DNA from: Herpetosiphonaceae bacterium
GTDB taxonomy: Bacteria; Chloroflexota; Chloroflexia; Chloroflexales; Herpetosiphonaceae
DNA: 32,395 bases
NCBI GenBank assembly: GCA_013538855.1
Contig: JABXJS010000213.1
Coordinates: forward strand, 1 to 32,395
Reading direction: 5' to 3'
A program made the translations under genes and the position numbers. Below the pieces are notes generated by a model that worked only from the letters and a program-made list of their open reading frames with translations, was not told the DNA's origin and searched no databases. Of this stretch, positions 8,301 through 16,763 are shown in pieces. The stretch's first letter is position 1. Every line of letters starts with the position of its first letter.

Positions 8301-11300
8301 CGCTGCTACCGAATGGTGTTGGCAGTGTGAAGCCCGACCCGTGGAACAGCGCCGACAATCTGGATATGACGCGCTCGGCCTTCAGCATCTACCCGACGCT
8401 TGGCCGCGCTGGCGAGTACGACAGCGTCACCCGCCACACTGGCACCGACCTTGTCTTTGGCGTCAGCTGGGGCGTCGATGTCAACGGCATGAGCTCGCTC
8501 GATCAGCGCACCAGCGTCTCCAAAGTTGGCGCACAGACGCCGCCGCCGATCGCCAGCCTCATCTTGAACATGGGCACCGACTTCAAGATGCGCATATCGC
8601 CCGACTTAGGCAAGGACGCCGCGCGTAAGTTCATGGGCATTCGCTTCGGCCATACCGGCAAGGCTACCATCACCCAGCCGGGCGGCCTCGGCAGCGCCTC
8701 GAAGCCCATCCAGGGCCTCATCTCCAACCGTGGCATGCTCGTGCCCGACCTGACCGCCGCCGATCCAAACCTGTCCAGCGAGAACGGCAGCGTTATCGAC
8801 CTGCGCAACCCTAACGATCCAGGCGGCTACGACCGCGTCTGGACTATGCCCGACATCCACACCGAGCTGTCGCCGGGCCTCGTCGCCCTGACCCAAGACG
8901 GCGCGATGCAGGTCTACAGCGCCGACCATCCCAACGCTGGCCAAGAGTTCAGCAAATCGTTCGAGTACAAGGGCTTCAAGGCGTCGGTGAGCGTCAACAT
9001 GGAGAAGTGCACCAACGCCGATCCCAACCAAGTGCTCGTCATCAAGGGCGAGATGAGCATGACCCTGCCCAGCCTGGGTGATAGCAAAGATCCGTCCGGC
9101 GTGATCGCAGCGAAGTTCAAGCTGTGCGAGACGAGCCTGCGCTCCGTGCACCTCGAGTTCAAGTCGCCTGTCGGTATTCCGATCGGCAACACCGGCCTGT
9201 TCCTGATGGGTGTCACCGGCGATGTGGAGATCTACGCCGATCACACCACCATTGGCTTCGATCTCGCCTTCCAGAGCGGCCCCGGCGGCGACGGCGGCGC
9301 GGCGAAGTTCCACGGCGGTGTGCTCATCGACACCCGCGGCCTCTTCGCCTTCCAAGGCGGCGGAACCCTGCTCAAGGGCAAGGTTAACGTCGACGGCAAG
9401 CTCTGGGTCGCCTGGAATCCGCTCGACGTCGGCTTTGAGGTCGATCTCAAGGTTGGCGACTGGCTCAAGGGCTTCGCCCGCGCCCATATGTGGAAGGGCC
9501 AGGGCTTCAACCACCGCTACGCTTGGCTGCCCGACGGCGACGAGACCCACATCACCGCCCAGATCGGCGCTGAGCTGAAGGTCAAGAAGGGTGCGATTGG
9601 CAAGGTGCTCATCGATATTCCGCCGGAGGATATCACCATCGGCATCGAGGTCGCCTTCGGCCAGTTCTGCACCAATAGCAACTGCACCCAGTACGAGTGG
9701 GGCATCAAGGGCAAGTTCGAGGTGCTCAGCTACGATGTCGGCATCTACTACGGCACCGACCGCGGCCTCGACTTCATCCTTGGCAACGACGGCTATGTGC
9801 TCATCGACCAGTACGGCGGTGCCCAGTCGGCTCCGGTGCGCCCAAGCGGCAGCGACAGCGCGCTGAACGTGCGCAAGGCCGCGCCTGTCGTCGCTGGCAC
9901 TGCCACCGAGCCGTTCACCGTCACCGCCCAGACCGAGCAGGTGCTCACCGGCCTTGGCTGGCGCGCTGGCAACCCGCACGTCACGCTGATCGCGCCCGAT
10001 GGCACGCGCCTCGACACGCTCGCCACCCAGACCACCTACACCACGGTGATCTCGGACACCGGCCTCCAGACCATGATCGCGCTCCAGCGCCCCAGCGATA
10101 GCTCCAAAGCCTGGGAGGGTGTCTGGAACGCTGAGATCAGCGGCCTGTCTGGCGACTCGTTCTTCGAGAACTATCAGTTCATGGCCTTCATGAACCGTGG
10201 CGCGCCTGGCACCCCGGCCGACTATCAGTTCACGTCGCCAGCGAGCGATGCGCCCGCCACCAGCTCGTACACCATCCGCTGGAGCGTGCCCGCCGACACG
10301 AGCGCTGCGCCAAACAGCACGATCAGCCTGTTCTATACCAAGCTGCCTGATCCAACCGACCCGCTGACTGGCAACCTTGGCATACGCGTGCCCATCCGCT
10401 ACAACCTGCCCTTCAGCGATGGGCAGTATGTCTGGGATATGCGCGGCCTCGCCACTGGCGCATATCAGATCTACGCCACCGTCGATGACGGCGTCAACGA
10501 ACTGCCTGTGGAGAGCATCAGCCAGCCTGATGATATGTGCACCCCGCTCAACAGCGGTCTGCCGCACGCGCGGGCCTTCGATCCGGCGCGCTTCCCTGGC
10601 ACAGTCGCCTTTACATCAACGGGGACGATTCAGTACACCGACAACACGCCGCCGCCTGCGCCCAGCGGCCTCCAGGTCGCCGTGTTCGATGGCGAGCTGT
10701 ATGCCACCTGGGACACTCAGGCCGCCAACGACTTCGATACGGTCAACTACATTCTGCACTGGACCCAGGACACGCCGCAGGCGCTGGTCGACAGCGAGGA
10801 TCGCATCGTCGCCGATGAGGAGCCAGGCTATCGCATCGGCGGCCTCACCAACGACCTCACGGCCACCGTCGAGCTACAGGCCGCTGACTCAACCGGCAAT
10901 CTCAGCTCCAAGGTCACGGTCACAGCGGTTCCAACCGGCACAGTCGATCCAGTGCCCTTCCAGCCGCAGACGTTCACCACCACCCTGGTGACGGCCAACA
11001 GCGCCAGCTTCACCTGGGAGGCCAACCCGTCTGGCCCGACGCCCGCCAGCTATCGCGTCCTGACCACCGATGTGCTCAGCGGCACGTCGAGCGAGATGAC
11101 GGTCAACACTCCTAGCGCCACCGTCTCCGGTCTGACCATCGGTCGCACCTACGATGTGCAGGTCAGCGCCAACAACAACGGCGGCTGGCACAGCGTCGGC
11201 ACCGATGCCATCCGCGTGATGGCCACCAGCGGCGTTGATGCCAATAACGATGGCATGGCCGACGACTGGGCCGCCGCCTATGGCCTGACCAGCGCCAGCG

Positions 11301-12037
11301 CCGACGACGACGGCGACGGCCTGACCAACGCCGAGGAGTACGCTGCGCACACCAACCCGCACATCCAAGACAGCGACAACGACGGTTTCAGCGACTACGA
11401 GGAGCTGAACCAAGGCTCGCCGCTCAACAACGCCGACGCGCTCGATGGCACCGAGGTGCCCAGCGAGTACATCCAGCCGCGCCTTGTGCTCAGCGAGGAC
11501 GAGCTAAACTTCAAGGCGCTCGAAGGCCCCACCAGCGTGGTCAGCACGCAGGCCATCGACTGGTCCAACGTTAGCAGTGGCACGCTCAGCCTGGCCACTG
11601 AGACCGACGCGCCATGGATCAACGCCAGCGCCAACGCCGCGCAGTTGATCATCGGCATCGATCCAAGCCACCTGAACCGCGGCTTCTACTCCGGCATTGT
11701 CCGCGTGAAGCCCGCCCCGGGCAGCGATCCGCTCATCGGCGCACAGACCTGTGTCCGCGTCAATGTCTGGGTCGACTCGCAGGTCGGCGGCCTGAAGATG
11801 TTCTTGCCGGTCATGTACAAGAATGCCACGACCAGCAAGCCGCAGGCTGAGCCACTCAAGCAGACGCCGATCGAGATGTCCGCAGCGCCAGCTGTGGCCC
11901 CAGCCGCAGCCATGCCGGTTGATGCCGCGCCGACTGCTGCGATCCCGATCAACCTGGCTCCAACCCTAGTTGTGCCGATTGAAGCGGCACCAACTCTGGC
12001 CAGCCCGATCGAAGGCGCGCCAGCAAGCGAGCGCTAA
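5306..12037 (+). CDS. Giant secreted multidomain surface protein (DNRLRE-like, FN3, thrombospondin-3-like repeats)
   Basis: The protein has 2243 residues. I chose the GTG at 5306 because GAGGAGGA (5293-5300) lies 5 bases upstream; a TTG at 5279 in the same frame has no such site. A signal peptide is clear: ILLLMAILIAAVPHAQQ followed by a charged region. Visible parts in order are: an RHS-N-terminal-like region (about 60-320); a DNRLRE-like beta module (about 332-515); a long unassigned beta-rich stretch, very Gly/Asp-rich at about 1240-1500; two FN3-like domains (about 1780-1875 and 1884-1973); Ca-binding thrombospondin-3-like repeats (about 1976-2048, with DDDGDGLTNAEEY and DSDNDGFSDYEE); a BACON-like beta domain (about 2060-2160); the motif KMFLPVMYKN (about 2164-2173); and a Pro/Ala tail of four 10-aa repeats. 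No catalytic site is evident. A role in adhesion, matrix or cell envelope is inferred. Confidence 0.9.
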   Translation: MLQAVRPQAPIPSRQLAKLGQILLLMAILIAAVPHAQQRSRADDGQAAPESRPYTPPAPARTLPPTLADKPELTELRTANSAVFDVGNGTYALYQTSQPLHYQDEDGAWQLVNPALAAVESGWINRTNPLQTSLARYTSAARIAASSIGTGWRPTELSVIDAQGQASVIATPLNEWSAKPGVRAGNAQAVRYRESWSNALLQDQWQTSAGSSEYTMRLAQRPSAPANAQSLDLRVELALLPGTTISVNGQRASLPLETSDAIEFVGADGVAMRLLPPRTYEQNNPDESVAGTYLLSGTSDASVVELRVRTPWSWLSAPARHYPVIIDPLFQIRSPLEYKIASYNWSDFTSSGHPTAFTEYLSGKPAAGNFGLSAQRLLVHFDLPTMPQGTTITDAQLSVAPSGAWFNKSLSMPMDAYTFDDWNSPPLAVDTPGTPLANADPYNYDKVAFSKDFADKGIHLSHDWDVTAKINQWLTTEIGAGESGGILIRARTEQPCILIYAPFIRKNCGGFYFEHPSTWTKDDLFMTEYLSDPGDIFTSLPKGAGIRLLAYYQGPTIIKGQTIDMRGTLGNVGGAPSQDPPYYHADHNYRVTSNLRDNKWTALVARGFGTPVNVPNPPEGNIQSSQGLNGSLTLQSYSSDQSFLRAKTAANSGQVGYILYDGKDAGLDQNPNVRVGAVDSSSPDNAYDVRLIDQNGTLTTALPAGTYASTQLLNYAFSTANPLGLWDINLPANSNSRVDVIVLSDNLESTAYYANAKYFNANLYPASGDSYFTTDDQHLAVNSNVLPSTPNAQISYGGVFLTSSIFPIGSAERYALALAYNGPDLVINDLIPPPPRPGSQPSEVQVIKQHSFNIRVRVTSCAQTDATGFPLFPTSAGTCQQVKCPTVSTPFRTGHNNLLGLWSEGGWSAGTPPYSSNAGSAPLIGAPSSATAPTIAVVGGKVNAPSSSSVTVTPDGGPSATVMLLSCAAPAAQPQPPSGYFSIYDGALNSATPLFSPITLLPNGVGSVKPDPWNSADNLDMTRSAFSIYPTLGRAGEYDSVTRHTGTDLVFGVSWGVDVNGMSSLDQRTSVSKVGAQTPPPIASLILNMGTDFKMRISPDLGKDAARKFMGIRFGHTGKATITQPGGLGSASKPIQGLISNRGMLVPDLTAADPNLSSENGSVIDLRNPNDPGGYDRVWTMPDIHTELSPGLVALTQDGAMQVYSADHPNAGQEFSKSFEYKGFKASVSVNMEKCTNADPNQVLVIKGEMSMTLPSLGDSKDPSGVIAAKFKLCETSLRSVHLEFKSPVGIPIGNTGLFLMGVTGDVEIYADHTTIGFDLAFQSGPGGDGGAAKFHGGVLIDTRGLFAFQGGGTLLKGKVNVDGKLWVAWNPLDVGFEVDLKVGDWLKGFARAHMWKGQGFNHRYAWLPDGDETHITAQIGAELKVKKGAIGKVLIDIPPEDITIGIEVAFGQFCTNSNCTQYEWGIKGKFEVLSYDVGIYYGTDRGLDFILGNDGYVLIDQYGGAQSAPVRPSGSDSALNVRKAAPVVAGTATEPFTVTAQTEQVLTGLGWRAGNPHVTLIAPDGTRLDTLATQTTYTTVISDTGLQTMIALQRPSDSSKAWEGVWNAEISGLSGDSFFENYQFMAFMNRGAPGTPADYQFTSPASDAPATSSYTIRWSVPADTSAAPNSTISLFYTKLPDPTDPLTGNLGIRVPIRYNLPFSDGQYVWDMRGLATGAYQIYATVDDGVNELPVESISQPDDMCTPLNSGLPHARAFDPARFPGTVAFTSTGTIQYTDNTPPPAPSGLQVAVFDGELYATWDTQAANDFDTVNYILHWTQDTPQALVDSEDRIVADEEPGYRIGGLTNDLTATVELQAADSTGNLSSKVTVTAVPTGTVDPVPFQPQTFTTTLVTANSASFTWEANPSGPTPASYRVLTTDVLSGTSSEMTVNTPSATVSGLTIGRTYDVQVSANNNGGWHSVGTDAIRVMATSGVDANNDGMADDWAAAYGLTSASADDDGDGLTNAEEYAAHTNPHIQDSDNDGFSDYEELNQGSPLNNADALDGTEVPSEYIQPRLVLSEDELNFKALEGPTSVVSTQAIDWSNVSSGTLSLATETDAPWINASANAAQLIIGIDPSHLNRGFYSGIVRVKPAPGSDPLIGAQTCVRVNVWVDSQVGGLKMFLPVMYKNATTSKPQAEPLKQTPIEMSAAPAVAPAAAMPVDAAPTAAIPINLAPTLVVPIEAAPTLASPIEGAPASER
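11912..12031 (+). repeat. Four in-frame 30-bp repeats encoding a 10-aa Pro-rich tail
   Basis: The repeats read MPVDAAPTAA, IPINLAPTLV, VPIEAAPTLA and SPIEGAPASE, with consensus xPI(E/N)xAPTxx, and end one residue before the stop. The register is exact at the protein level and diverged at the DNA level, so this is not a fresh slippage product. Confidence 0.85.
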
Positions 12038-12068
12038 GCCCGCTCCTACAGCCACTCGTCCGCCTACA

Positions 12069-12117
12069 CGGCGGCGCTGGAGCAGCCTCCGGGCTGCTCC
12101 AGCGCCGCCGTTTTTTT
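12069..12117 (+). terminator. Strong intrinsic terminator after the giant gene
   Basis: A perfect 19-bp GC-rich stem (12069-12087 with 12092-12110) with a 4-base loop is followed at once by seven T residues (12111-12117). It separates the giant gene from the purL promoter. Confidence 0.95.
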
Positions 12118-12156
12118 GACCCGCGCCGCCGGAGCAGCGCGGTCCAGCGCAGGCGT

Positions 12157-12185
12157 TTGACTCCCATACCTAGCGCGGTTAGAAT
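12157..12185 (+). promoter_or_regulatory. Sigma-70-type promoter of the purL operon
   Basis: TTGACT (12157-12162) and TAGAAT (12180-12185) are separated by exactly 17 bases. The -10 lies 33 bases before the purL GTG, leaving a leader too short for a purine riboswitch, and no PurR-like site is recognisable. Confidence 0.8.
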
Positions 12186-12218
12186 CGCCGCAGGTAGTTG
12201 AACAAACAGGAGAACAAC

Positions 12219-15119
12219 GTGCGCGCCTATCTCATCACCGTTCAGCCGCGTGAAACCCATGGCCCTGAACGGTTATATTTGTTGGCAGGGGACCTCACGA
12301 CCGACGAAGTAGCCGCGCTAACGCAGTCGCTGCTCCACGATCCGGTCGCCGAAAACGCTCGCTGGGAGCTGATCGACGCCAGCTTGAGCGCAATCCCAAG
12401 CCAGCCGACCGTTGAAGTGGCCTTCCGCCCCGGCGTCACCGACAACGAAGCAGAGACGATCCTCACCGGCGCTCATCATATGGGCGTGCAGCGCCTCTAT
12501 CAGGCCAAAACCCTCCGCCGCTACGTTTGCCCCACCTTCACCAATCTCGCCGCTCTGCGTGCCCACGCCTACGCCGATCTGCTCAATGATTTGATCGAAA
12601 CCGCCTATATTGCGCTTAGCCCGTCCAGCGCCGAGCGCACCGCCTTTTACGAGCACCTGCTCCAGACGCCAGCGCCTGCTGCGCCCAGCATTGCCCAGGT
12701 TGCGCTGCGCCAGGCCAGCGACGCCGAGCTAGAGCGCATCAGCCGCGAGGGCATCCTGGCGCTCTCGCTGGCCGAGATGCAGGCCATCCGCGAGTATTTC
12801 CAGCGCGAGGGCCGCGAGCCAACCGACGGCGAGCTAGAGACACTGGCCCAGACGTGGTCCGAGCACTGCCGCCACAAGACCTTCCGCGCCCGCATCAGCT
12901 ACAGCGGCGCGCCGGTTAGCCAACCCTGTGATCCGGCCCTGCACCCAGCGCTCGCCGAGCTACAAAGCCCGGACGGCGCGGTCATCGACGGGCTGCTGCG
13001 CCACTATCTAATGCAGGCCACCAACGCTGTGCGCACCGATGCGCTGCTCTCCGCCTTCGTTGATAATGCTGGCATCGTCGCCTTCGATCAGGACTACGAG
13101 GTCTCGTTCAAGGTCGAGACGCACAATCACCCCTCGGCGCTCGAGCCGTTTGGCGGCGCAAACACTGGCGTCGGCGGCGTTGTGCGCGATGTGCTCGGCG
13201 TCTCGGCGCAGCCGATCGCCGTCACCGACGTGCTGTGCTTCGGCCCCAGCGATCTGCCCGAGGCGCAGCTGTCGCCAGGCGTGCTGCACCCCCGCCGCAT
13301 CCGCGAGGGTGTCGTCGCCGGCGTGCGCGACTACGGCAACAAGCTCGGCATCCCCAATGTCAATGGCGCGATCTGGTACGACACGGGCTACACCGCCAAC
13401 CCGCTGGTCTTCTGCGGCACCGTCGGCATCGCCCCACGTGGCAGCCACCCCTCGGGAGCCAAGCCCGGCGACGCAATCATCGTGATCGGCGGCCGCACTG
13501 GCCGCGACGGCATCCACGGGGCCACCTTCTCCTCCGTCGAGCTAACCCACGAGACCGCCGAAAAAGTCGGCGCGGCGGTGCAGATCGGCGACCCGATCAC
13601 CGAAAAGACGGTGATCGACGTGCTGCTGCAGGCGCGCGAGCTGGGCCTCTACTCGGCCATCACCGACTGCGGCGCAGGCGGCCTCTCATCGGCCATCGGC
13701 GAGATGGGCGAGCACACCGGCGCCGAGGTTCAACTGCGCGATGTTCCGCTCAAGTATGCCGGCCTCCAGCCCTGGGAGATCTGGATCTCCGAGGCGCAGG
13801 AGCGCATGGTCGTAGCCGTGCCACCCGAGCATGTGCAGACGCTGCTGGAGCTGTGCGCTGGCGAGGATGTCGAGGCCACCGTCATCGGCCACTTCACCGA
13901 CGATGGCTACCTCACCGTGAAGTACAACACCGATGTGCTGGTCGAGATCGCCATGAACTTCCTGCACTCCGGCGGCGTGCGCCTGGAGCTGGCGGCGCAG
14001 TGGGATGGCGCGCCAGCTGTGGATGCTGCCACTGTGGTTGATCCAACGCCACAAGACACGCTCCTGGCGCTGCTGGCCCACCCGATCATCGCCTCTAAAG
14101 AAAATGTTGTGCGCACCTACGACCACGAGGTGCAGGGCGCAACGATCCTCAAGCCGCTCGTTGGCGTGCGCGAGGACGGCCCCGGCGACGCTGCCGCGCT
14201 GCAGCCGCGCGTGGACTCACGCCGCGGCATTGTGCTTGGCTGCGGCCTCAACCCACGCTATGGGCGCATCGACGCCTACTGGATGGCGCTGGCCGCCGTC
14301 GATGAGGCGCTGCGCAATATCGTTGCTGCCGGCGGCGATCCCGACCAAACCTGGATTCTCGATAACTTCTGCTGGGGCGATCCAAAGCTCCCCGACCGCC
14401 TCGGTAGCCTTGTGCGCGCGGCGGCTGGCTGTCACGACGCGGCGCTCGCCTATCGCACGCCCTTCATCTCCGGCAAGGACTCGCTCAACAACGAGTACCG
14501 CGATCAGGCTGGCAACCGCGTGGCCATTCCGCCAACGCTGCTGATCTCGGCCCTGGCGCTGGTCCCCGATGTGCTAAACACCGTCTCGATGGACGCCAAG
14601 GCCGCCGGCAATCTGGTGTACTTGGTTGGCGTCACGCGGCCCGAGCTAGGCGGCTCCATTCTGGGAGCCATCGGCGGCAGCGACAATCAGCGTGTGCCGC
14701 AGGTTGATCTTGGCCTTGCGCCGCAGCTGATGCGCGCCATGCATGTGGCCATCCATGGCGGCCTCGTGCGCGCCTGCCACGATCTGAGCGAGGGCGGCCT
14801 TGGCGTAGCCGCTGCCGAGATGGCCTTCTCTGGCGAGCTAGGGCTACAGCTCGATCTGCGCGCCGTCATCAGCGATGGCGCCCACAGCGACGCCGAGCTG
14901 CTCTGGAGCGAGTCGCCCACCCGCTGGCTCGTCGAGGTGACGCCAGAGCAGAGCGCCACCTGGGAGCAGGCCCTGAGCGGCTTGCCCTGGGCCAAACTCG
15001 GCACCGTCACCGCTGAGCAGTCGCTTACCATCATCGGCAGCGACGGCAGCACGATTATTAGCACGCCGCTGCCAGCGCTCAAGGCCGCATGGCAGAGCCA
15101 GCTTCAGTCGGCGTCATAG
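12219..15119 (+). CDS. purL: Phosphoribosylformylglycinamidine synthase subunit PurL with PurS-like N-terminal region
   Basis: PurL is the synthetase subunit of FGAM synthase, converting FGAR, ATP and glutamine-derived ammonia to FGAM in purine synthesis. The GTG at 12219 is preceded by AGGAG at 12208-12212; a TTG seven codons upstream lacks a site. The 966-aa protein is about 200 residues longer than a Bacillus-type PurL but lacks the glutaminase domain, supplied by purQ downstream. The extra N-terminus contains a PurS-like strand-helix unit (VEVAFRPGVTDNEAE near residues 65-79), and no separate purS is in the window. The family signatures EHCRHKTF, HNHPSALEPFGGANTGVGG (near 302) and DLSEGGLGVAAAEMAFSGE near the C-terminus are intact. 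Both AIRS-like halves are present. It heads a cotranscribed group with a DUF1444 gene, a membrane protein gene and purQ. Confidence 0.96.
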   Translation: MRAYLITVQPRETHGPERLYLLAGDLTTDEVAALTQSLLHDPVAENARWELIDASLSAIPSQPTVEVAFRPGVTDNEAETILTGAHHMGVQRLYQAKTLRRYVCPTFTNLAALRAHAYADLLNDLIETAYIALSPSSAERTAFYEHLLQTPAPAAPSIAQVALRQASDAELERISREGILALSLAEMQAIREYFQREGREPTDGELETLAQTWSEHCRHKTFRARISYSGAPVSQPCDPALHPALAELQSPDGAVIDGLLRHYLMQATNAVRTDALLSAFVDNAGIVAFDQDYEVSFKVETHNHPSALEPFGGANTGVGGVVRDVLGVSAQPIAVTDVLCFGPSDLPEAQLSPGVLHPRRIREGVVAGVRDYGNKLGIPNVNGAIWYDTGYTANPLVFCGTVGIAPRGSHPSGAKPGDAIIVIGGRTGRDGIHGATFSSVELTHETAEKVGAAVQIGDPITEKTVIDVLLQARELGLYSAITDCGAGGLSSAIGEMGEHTGAEVQLRDVPLKYAGLQPWEIWISEAQERMVVAVPPEHVQTLLELCAGEDVEATVIGHFTDDGYLTVKYNTDVLVEIAMNFLHSGGVRLELAAQWDGAPAVDAATVVDPTPQDTLLALLAHPIIASKENVVRTYDHEVQGATILKPLVGVREDGPGDAAALQPRVDSRRGIVLGCGLNPRYGRIDAYWMALAAVDEALRNIVAAGGDPDQTWILDNFCWGDPKLPDRLGSLVRAAAGCHDAALAYRTPFISGKDSLNNEYRDQAGNRVAIPPTLLISALALVPDVLNTVSMDAKAAGNLVYLVGVTRPELGGSILGAIGGSDNQRVPQVDLGLAPQLMRAMHVAIHGGLVRACHDLSEGGLGVAAAEMAFSGELGLQLDLRAVISDGAHSDAELLWSESPTRWLVEVTPEQSATWEQALSGLPWAKLGTVTAEQSLTIIGSDGSTIISTPLPALKAAWQSQLQSAS

Positions 15120-15135
15120 CACAACAACATTAGCT

Positions 15136-15160
15136 CGGCAGCATGATTGGCATGCTGCCG
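15136..15160 (+). other. Intercistronic hairpin between purL and the DUF1444 gene
   Basis: CGGCAGCATG (15136-15145) and CATGCTGCCG (15151-15160) form a perfect 10-bp stem with a 5-base loop and no following T-run. It starts 16 bases after the purL stop and ends 14 bases before the next ATG. It may be an RNA-processing or stability element, or a partial terminator that lowers expression of the downstream genes including purQ. Confidence 0.6.
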
Positions 15161-15174
15161 CTAGGTGATAGTAT

Positions 15175-16017
15175 ATGTCTGATACCTACTCCAACCAGCC
15201 GCTGCTCGACGAAGAAGAGTTCGGCGACCTGGTCGAAGAACGGCTCGAACACATCAAGGGCCTTGAGGAGCTGACGCGCAGCGGGATGGAGCTAAGCTTT
15301 CGCTGGCATGGACGTGCGGTCGTGTCCGAGCTAGAGCACTTCTACCAAGCCTACCGCCGCTCTCCAGCCCAGCTTGAATCCATTCTGGAGACCATCGAGG
15401 GTGCGGTGCGCTCGTTTGCGCCCGACCGGAGCCAGCAGCTCTGGGACGAGCTTGAGGATCGCATCTACCCCATGATCAAGCCGATTGAGATTCTGGCCGA
15501 TGTGGCCGAGCGCCAGCTGCCACAGCTTGTCTACCGCCCGTTCCTGGCCGATCTGATCGTCTGCTATGTCATCGACGAGCAGGAGAGCGTGGCCTTCGTC
15601 AACGAAGAGCACCTTAAAGCCTGGAATGTGATCGAGTCGACGCTCTACACACGTGCCGTCGATAACTTGCGCGCCCGCTCACTCAAGCCCGATATGCTCC
15701 AGATGAGCGGACAGGGCGACCAAACGCTGCTGATCTATGCCAATCAAGACGGCTACGATGCCGCCCGCCTGCTGCTCATCGATGTGCTGAATGAGTGGCA
15801 GGCGGTTATTCCTGGCCGCCTCGTGCTCGGCATTCCCACCCGCGACTTCCTGATCGGATTTAGCGACGCCAATCACGAGATCCTGCAGCGCATCGCCATG
15901 CAGATCGCCCAAGACTATAGCCGACTCGACTACAGCCTCACCGATGCGCTGTTCACCATCGTTAACGGACGCCTGGAGATCTACGACTACGACTGGTCAT
16001 CAAGCGAACGTCAGTAA
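15175..16017 (+). CDS. DUF1444 family protein
   Basis: The product is a 280-aa soluble, acidic protein matching the DUF1444 (YtpQ-like, UPF0354) pattern as I remember it. It has a helical N-terminal third (DEEEFGDLVEERLEHIKGLE), then a strand-rich part with PQLVYRPFLADLIVCYVIDE near residues 115-135. Next comes the segment around LLIYANQDGYDAARLLL, and GIPTRDFLIGFSD near 218-230, followed by a C-terminal helix-strand. Function is unknown for the family. The ATG at 15175 follows AGGTG. The gene sits inside the purL-purQ transcription unit, 55 bases after purL and 12 bases before a membrane-protein gene, an unusual guest in a purine operon. Confidence 0.8.
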   Translation: MSDTYSNQPLLDEEEFGDLVEERLEHIKGLEELTRSGMELSFRWHGRAVVSELEHFYQAYRRSPAQLESILETIEGAVRSFAPDRSQQLWDELEDRIYPMIKPIEILADVAERQLPQLVYRPFLADLIVCYVIDEQESVAFVNEEHLKAWNVIESTLYTRAVDNLRARSLKPDMLQMSGQGDQTLLIYANQDGYDAARLLLIDVLNEWQAVIPGRLVLGIPTRDFLIGFSDANHEILQRIAMQIAQDYSRLDYSLTDALFTIVNGRLEIYDYDWSSSERQ

Positions 16018-16029
16018 CAAGGAAACGCT

Positions 16030-16755
16030 ATGCCCACCCTGATGATCTTGATTACTATCATTTTGTATGGCGCTGCGCTCTATCTATGGGTGCGCCAGCG
16101 CTCATACCGCTACACGGTGGTGCTGGCCGGCGGTCATCTGATGGCGCTGCTGGAGCCACTCTGGCAGCGCTTATACTACTACAGCTACACGCCCAGCTCA
16201 TCTGACCTTACGCTGATGGGCAAAGCCGTGCCGCTCTACATTGTGCTCAGCATGAGCTGGCTATTTGCGCTGCCAGCGCTGGCGCTCTTCTTCGCGCAGC
16301 GCCAGCGCTGGTGGCCACGCCACTACCTGGCTGGACTAGCCGCCTTTGTGAGCTTGGTGCTGTATCATGTCATCATCCAAGGTCTGGCGCGGCTCACTGA
16401 TTTGTGGAAGTACACGCTTGATGCGCCGCACTGGGGCAGCAATGCGCTGCTGTATCAGCTATTTCTGGCGCTGATGGGCGCGCTGGTATCGATGATCATC
16501 GTCTATGCGCTTGTCGCCACACGCTACTACGCGGCAGAGATCGCCGTGCCGGTGCTGATCGGCAGCATGTTCGTCGCGCCGCTGCTGGTCTATGGTATCC
16601 TTGGCGCGCCGTTTTGGCTACCGCGGCTGATCGAACCAAGCACCTGGATTCTGCGCGGTGGCGTTGTCGTTACCCTAGGCTTGATCGCCTGGGTTGTTCA
16701 CTTGGCATGTTGGGGCCTGCACGCCTCGCGGCGGCAGCAGGTTAGATGGGGCTAG
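16030..16755 (+). CDS. Polytopic membrane protein of unknown function
   Basis: This 241-aa protein has about seven hydrophobic segments. They include LMILITIILYGAALYLWV at the N-terminus, IVLSMSWLFALPALALFF, YLAGLAAFVSLVLYHVII, LLYQLFLALMGALVSMIIV, VPVLIGSMFVAPLLVYGIL and GGVVVTLGLIAWVVHLACW. It ends in a short Arg-rich tail, suggesting a cytoplasmic C-terminus. I do not recognise the family and see no transporter or enzyme signature. The ATG has AAGGAAA a few bases upstream. It is translated from the purL-purQ transcript: it starts 12 bases after the DUF1444 stop, and its stop lies 8 bases before the preferred purQ ATG, so coupling to purQ is likely. Confidence 0.75.
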   Translation: MPTLMILITIILYGAALYLWVRQRSYRYTVVLAGGHLMALLEPLWQRLYYYSYTPSSSDLTLMGKAVPLYIVLSMSWLFALPALALFFAQRQRWWPRHYLAGLAAFVSLVLYHVIIQGLARLTDLWKYTLDAPHWGSNALLYQLFLALMGALVSMIIVYALVATRYYAAEIAVPVLIGSMFVAPLLVYGILGAPFWLPRLIEPSTWILRGGVVVTLGLIAWVVHLACWGLHASRRQQVRWG

Positions 16756-16763
16756 AAACACCA

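Noticed and set aside
8606-10567. A 653-codon open frame on the minus strand inside the giant gene
   Set aside because: It is the opposite-strand shadow of a strongly supported coding frame in high-GC DNA. It has no recognisable domain, and the plus-strand protein reads through it with clear beta-rich domains.
16746-16763. An earlier ATG for purQ at 16746
   Set aside because: It adds six residues not typical of PurQ and has no better ribosome binding site. It cannot be fully excluded because translational coupling with the upstream gene would suit either start.
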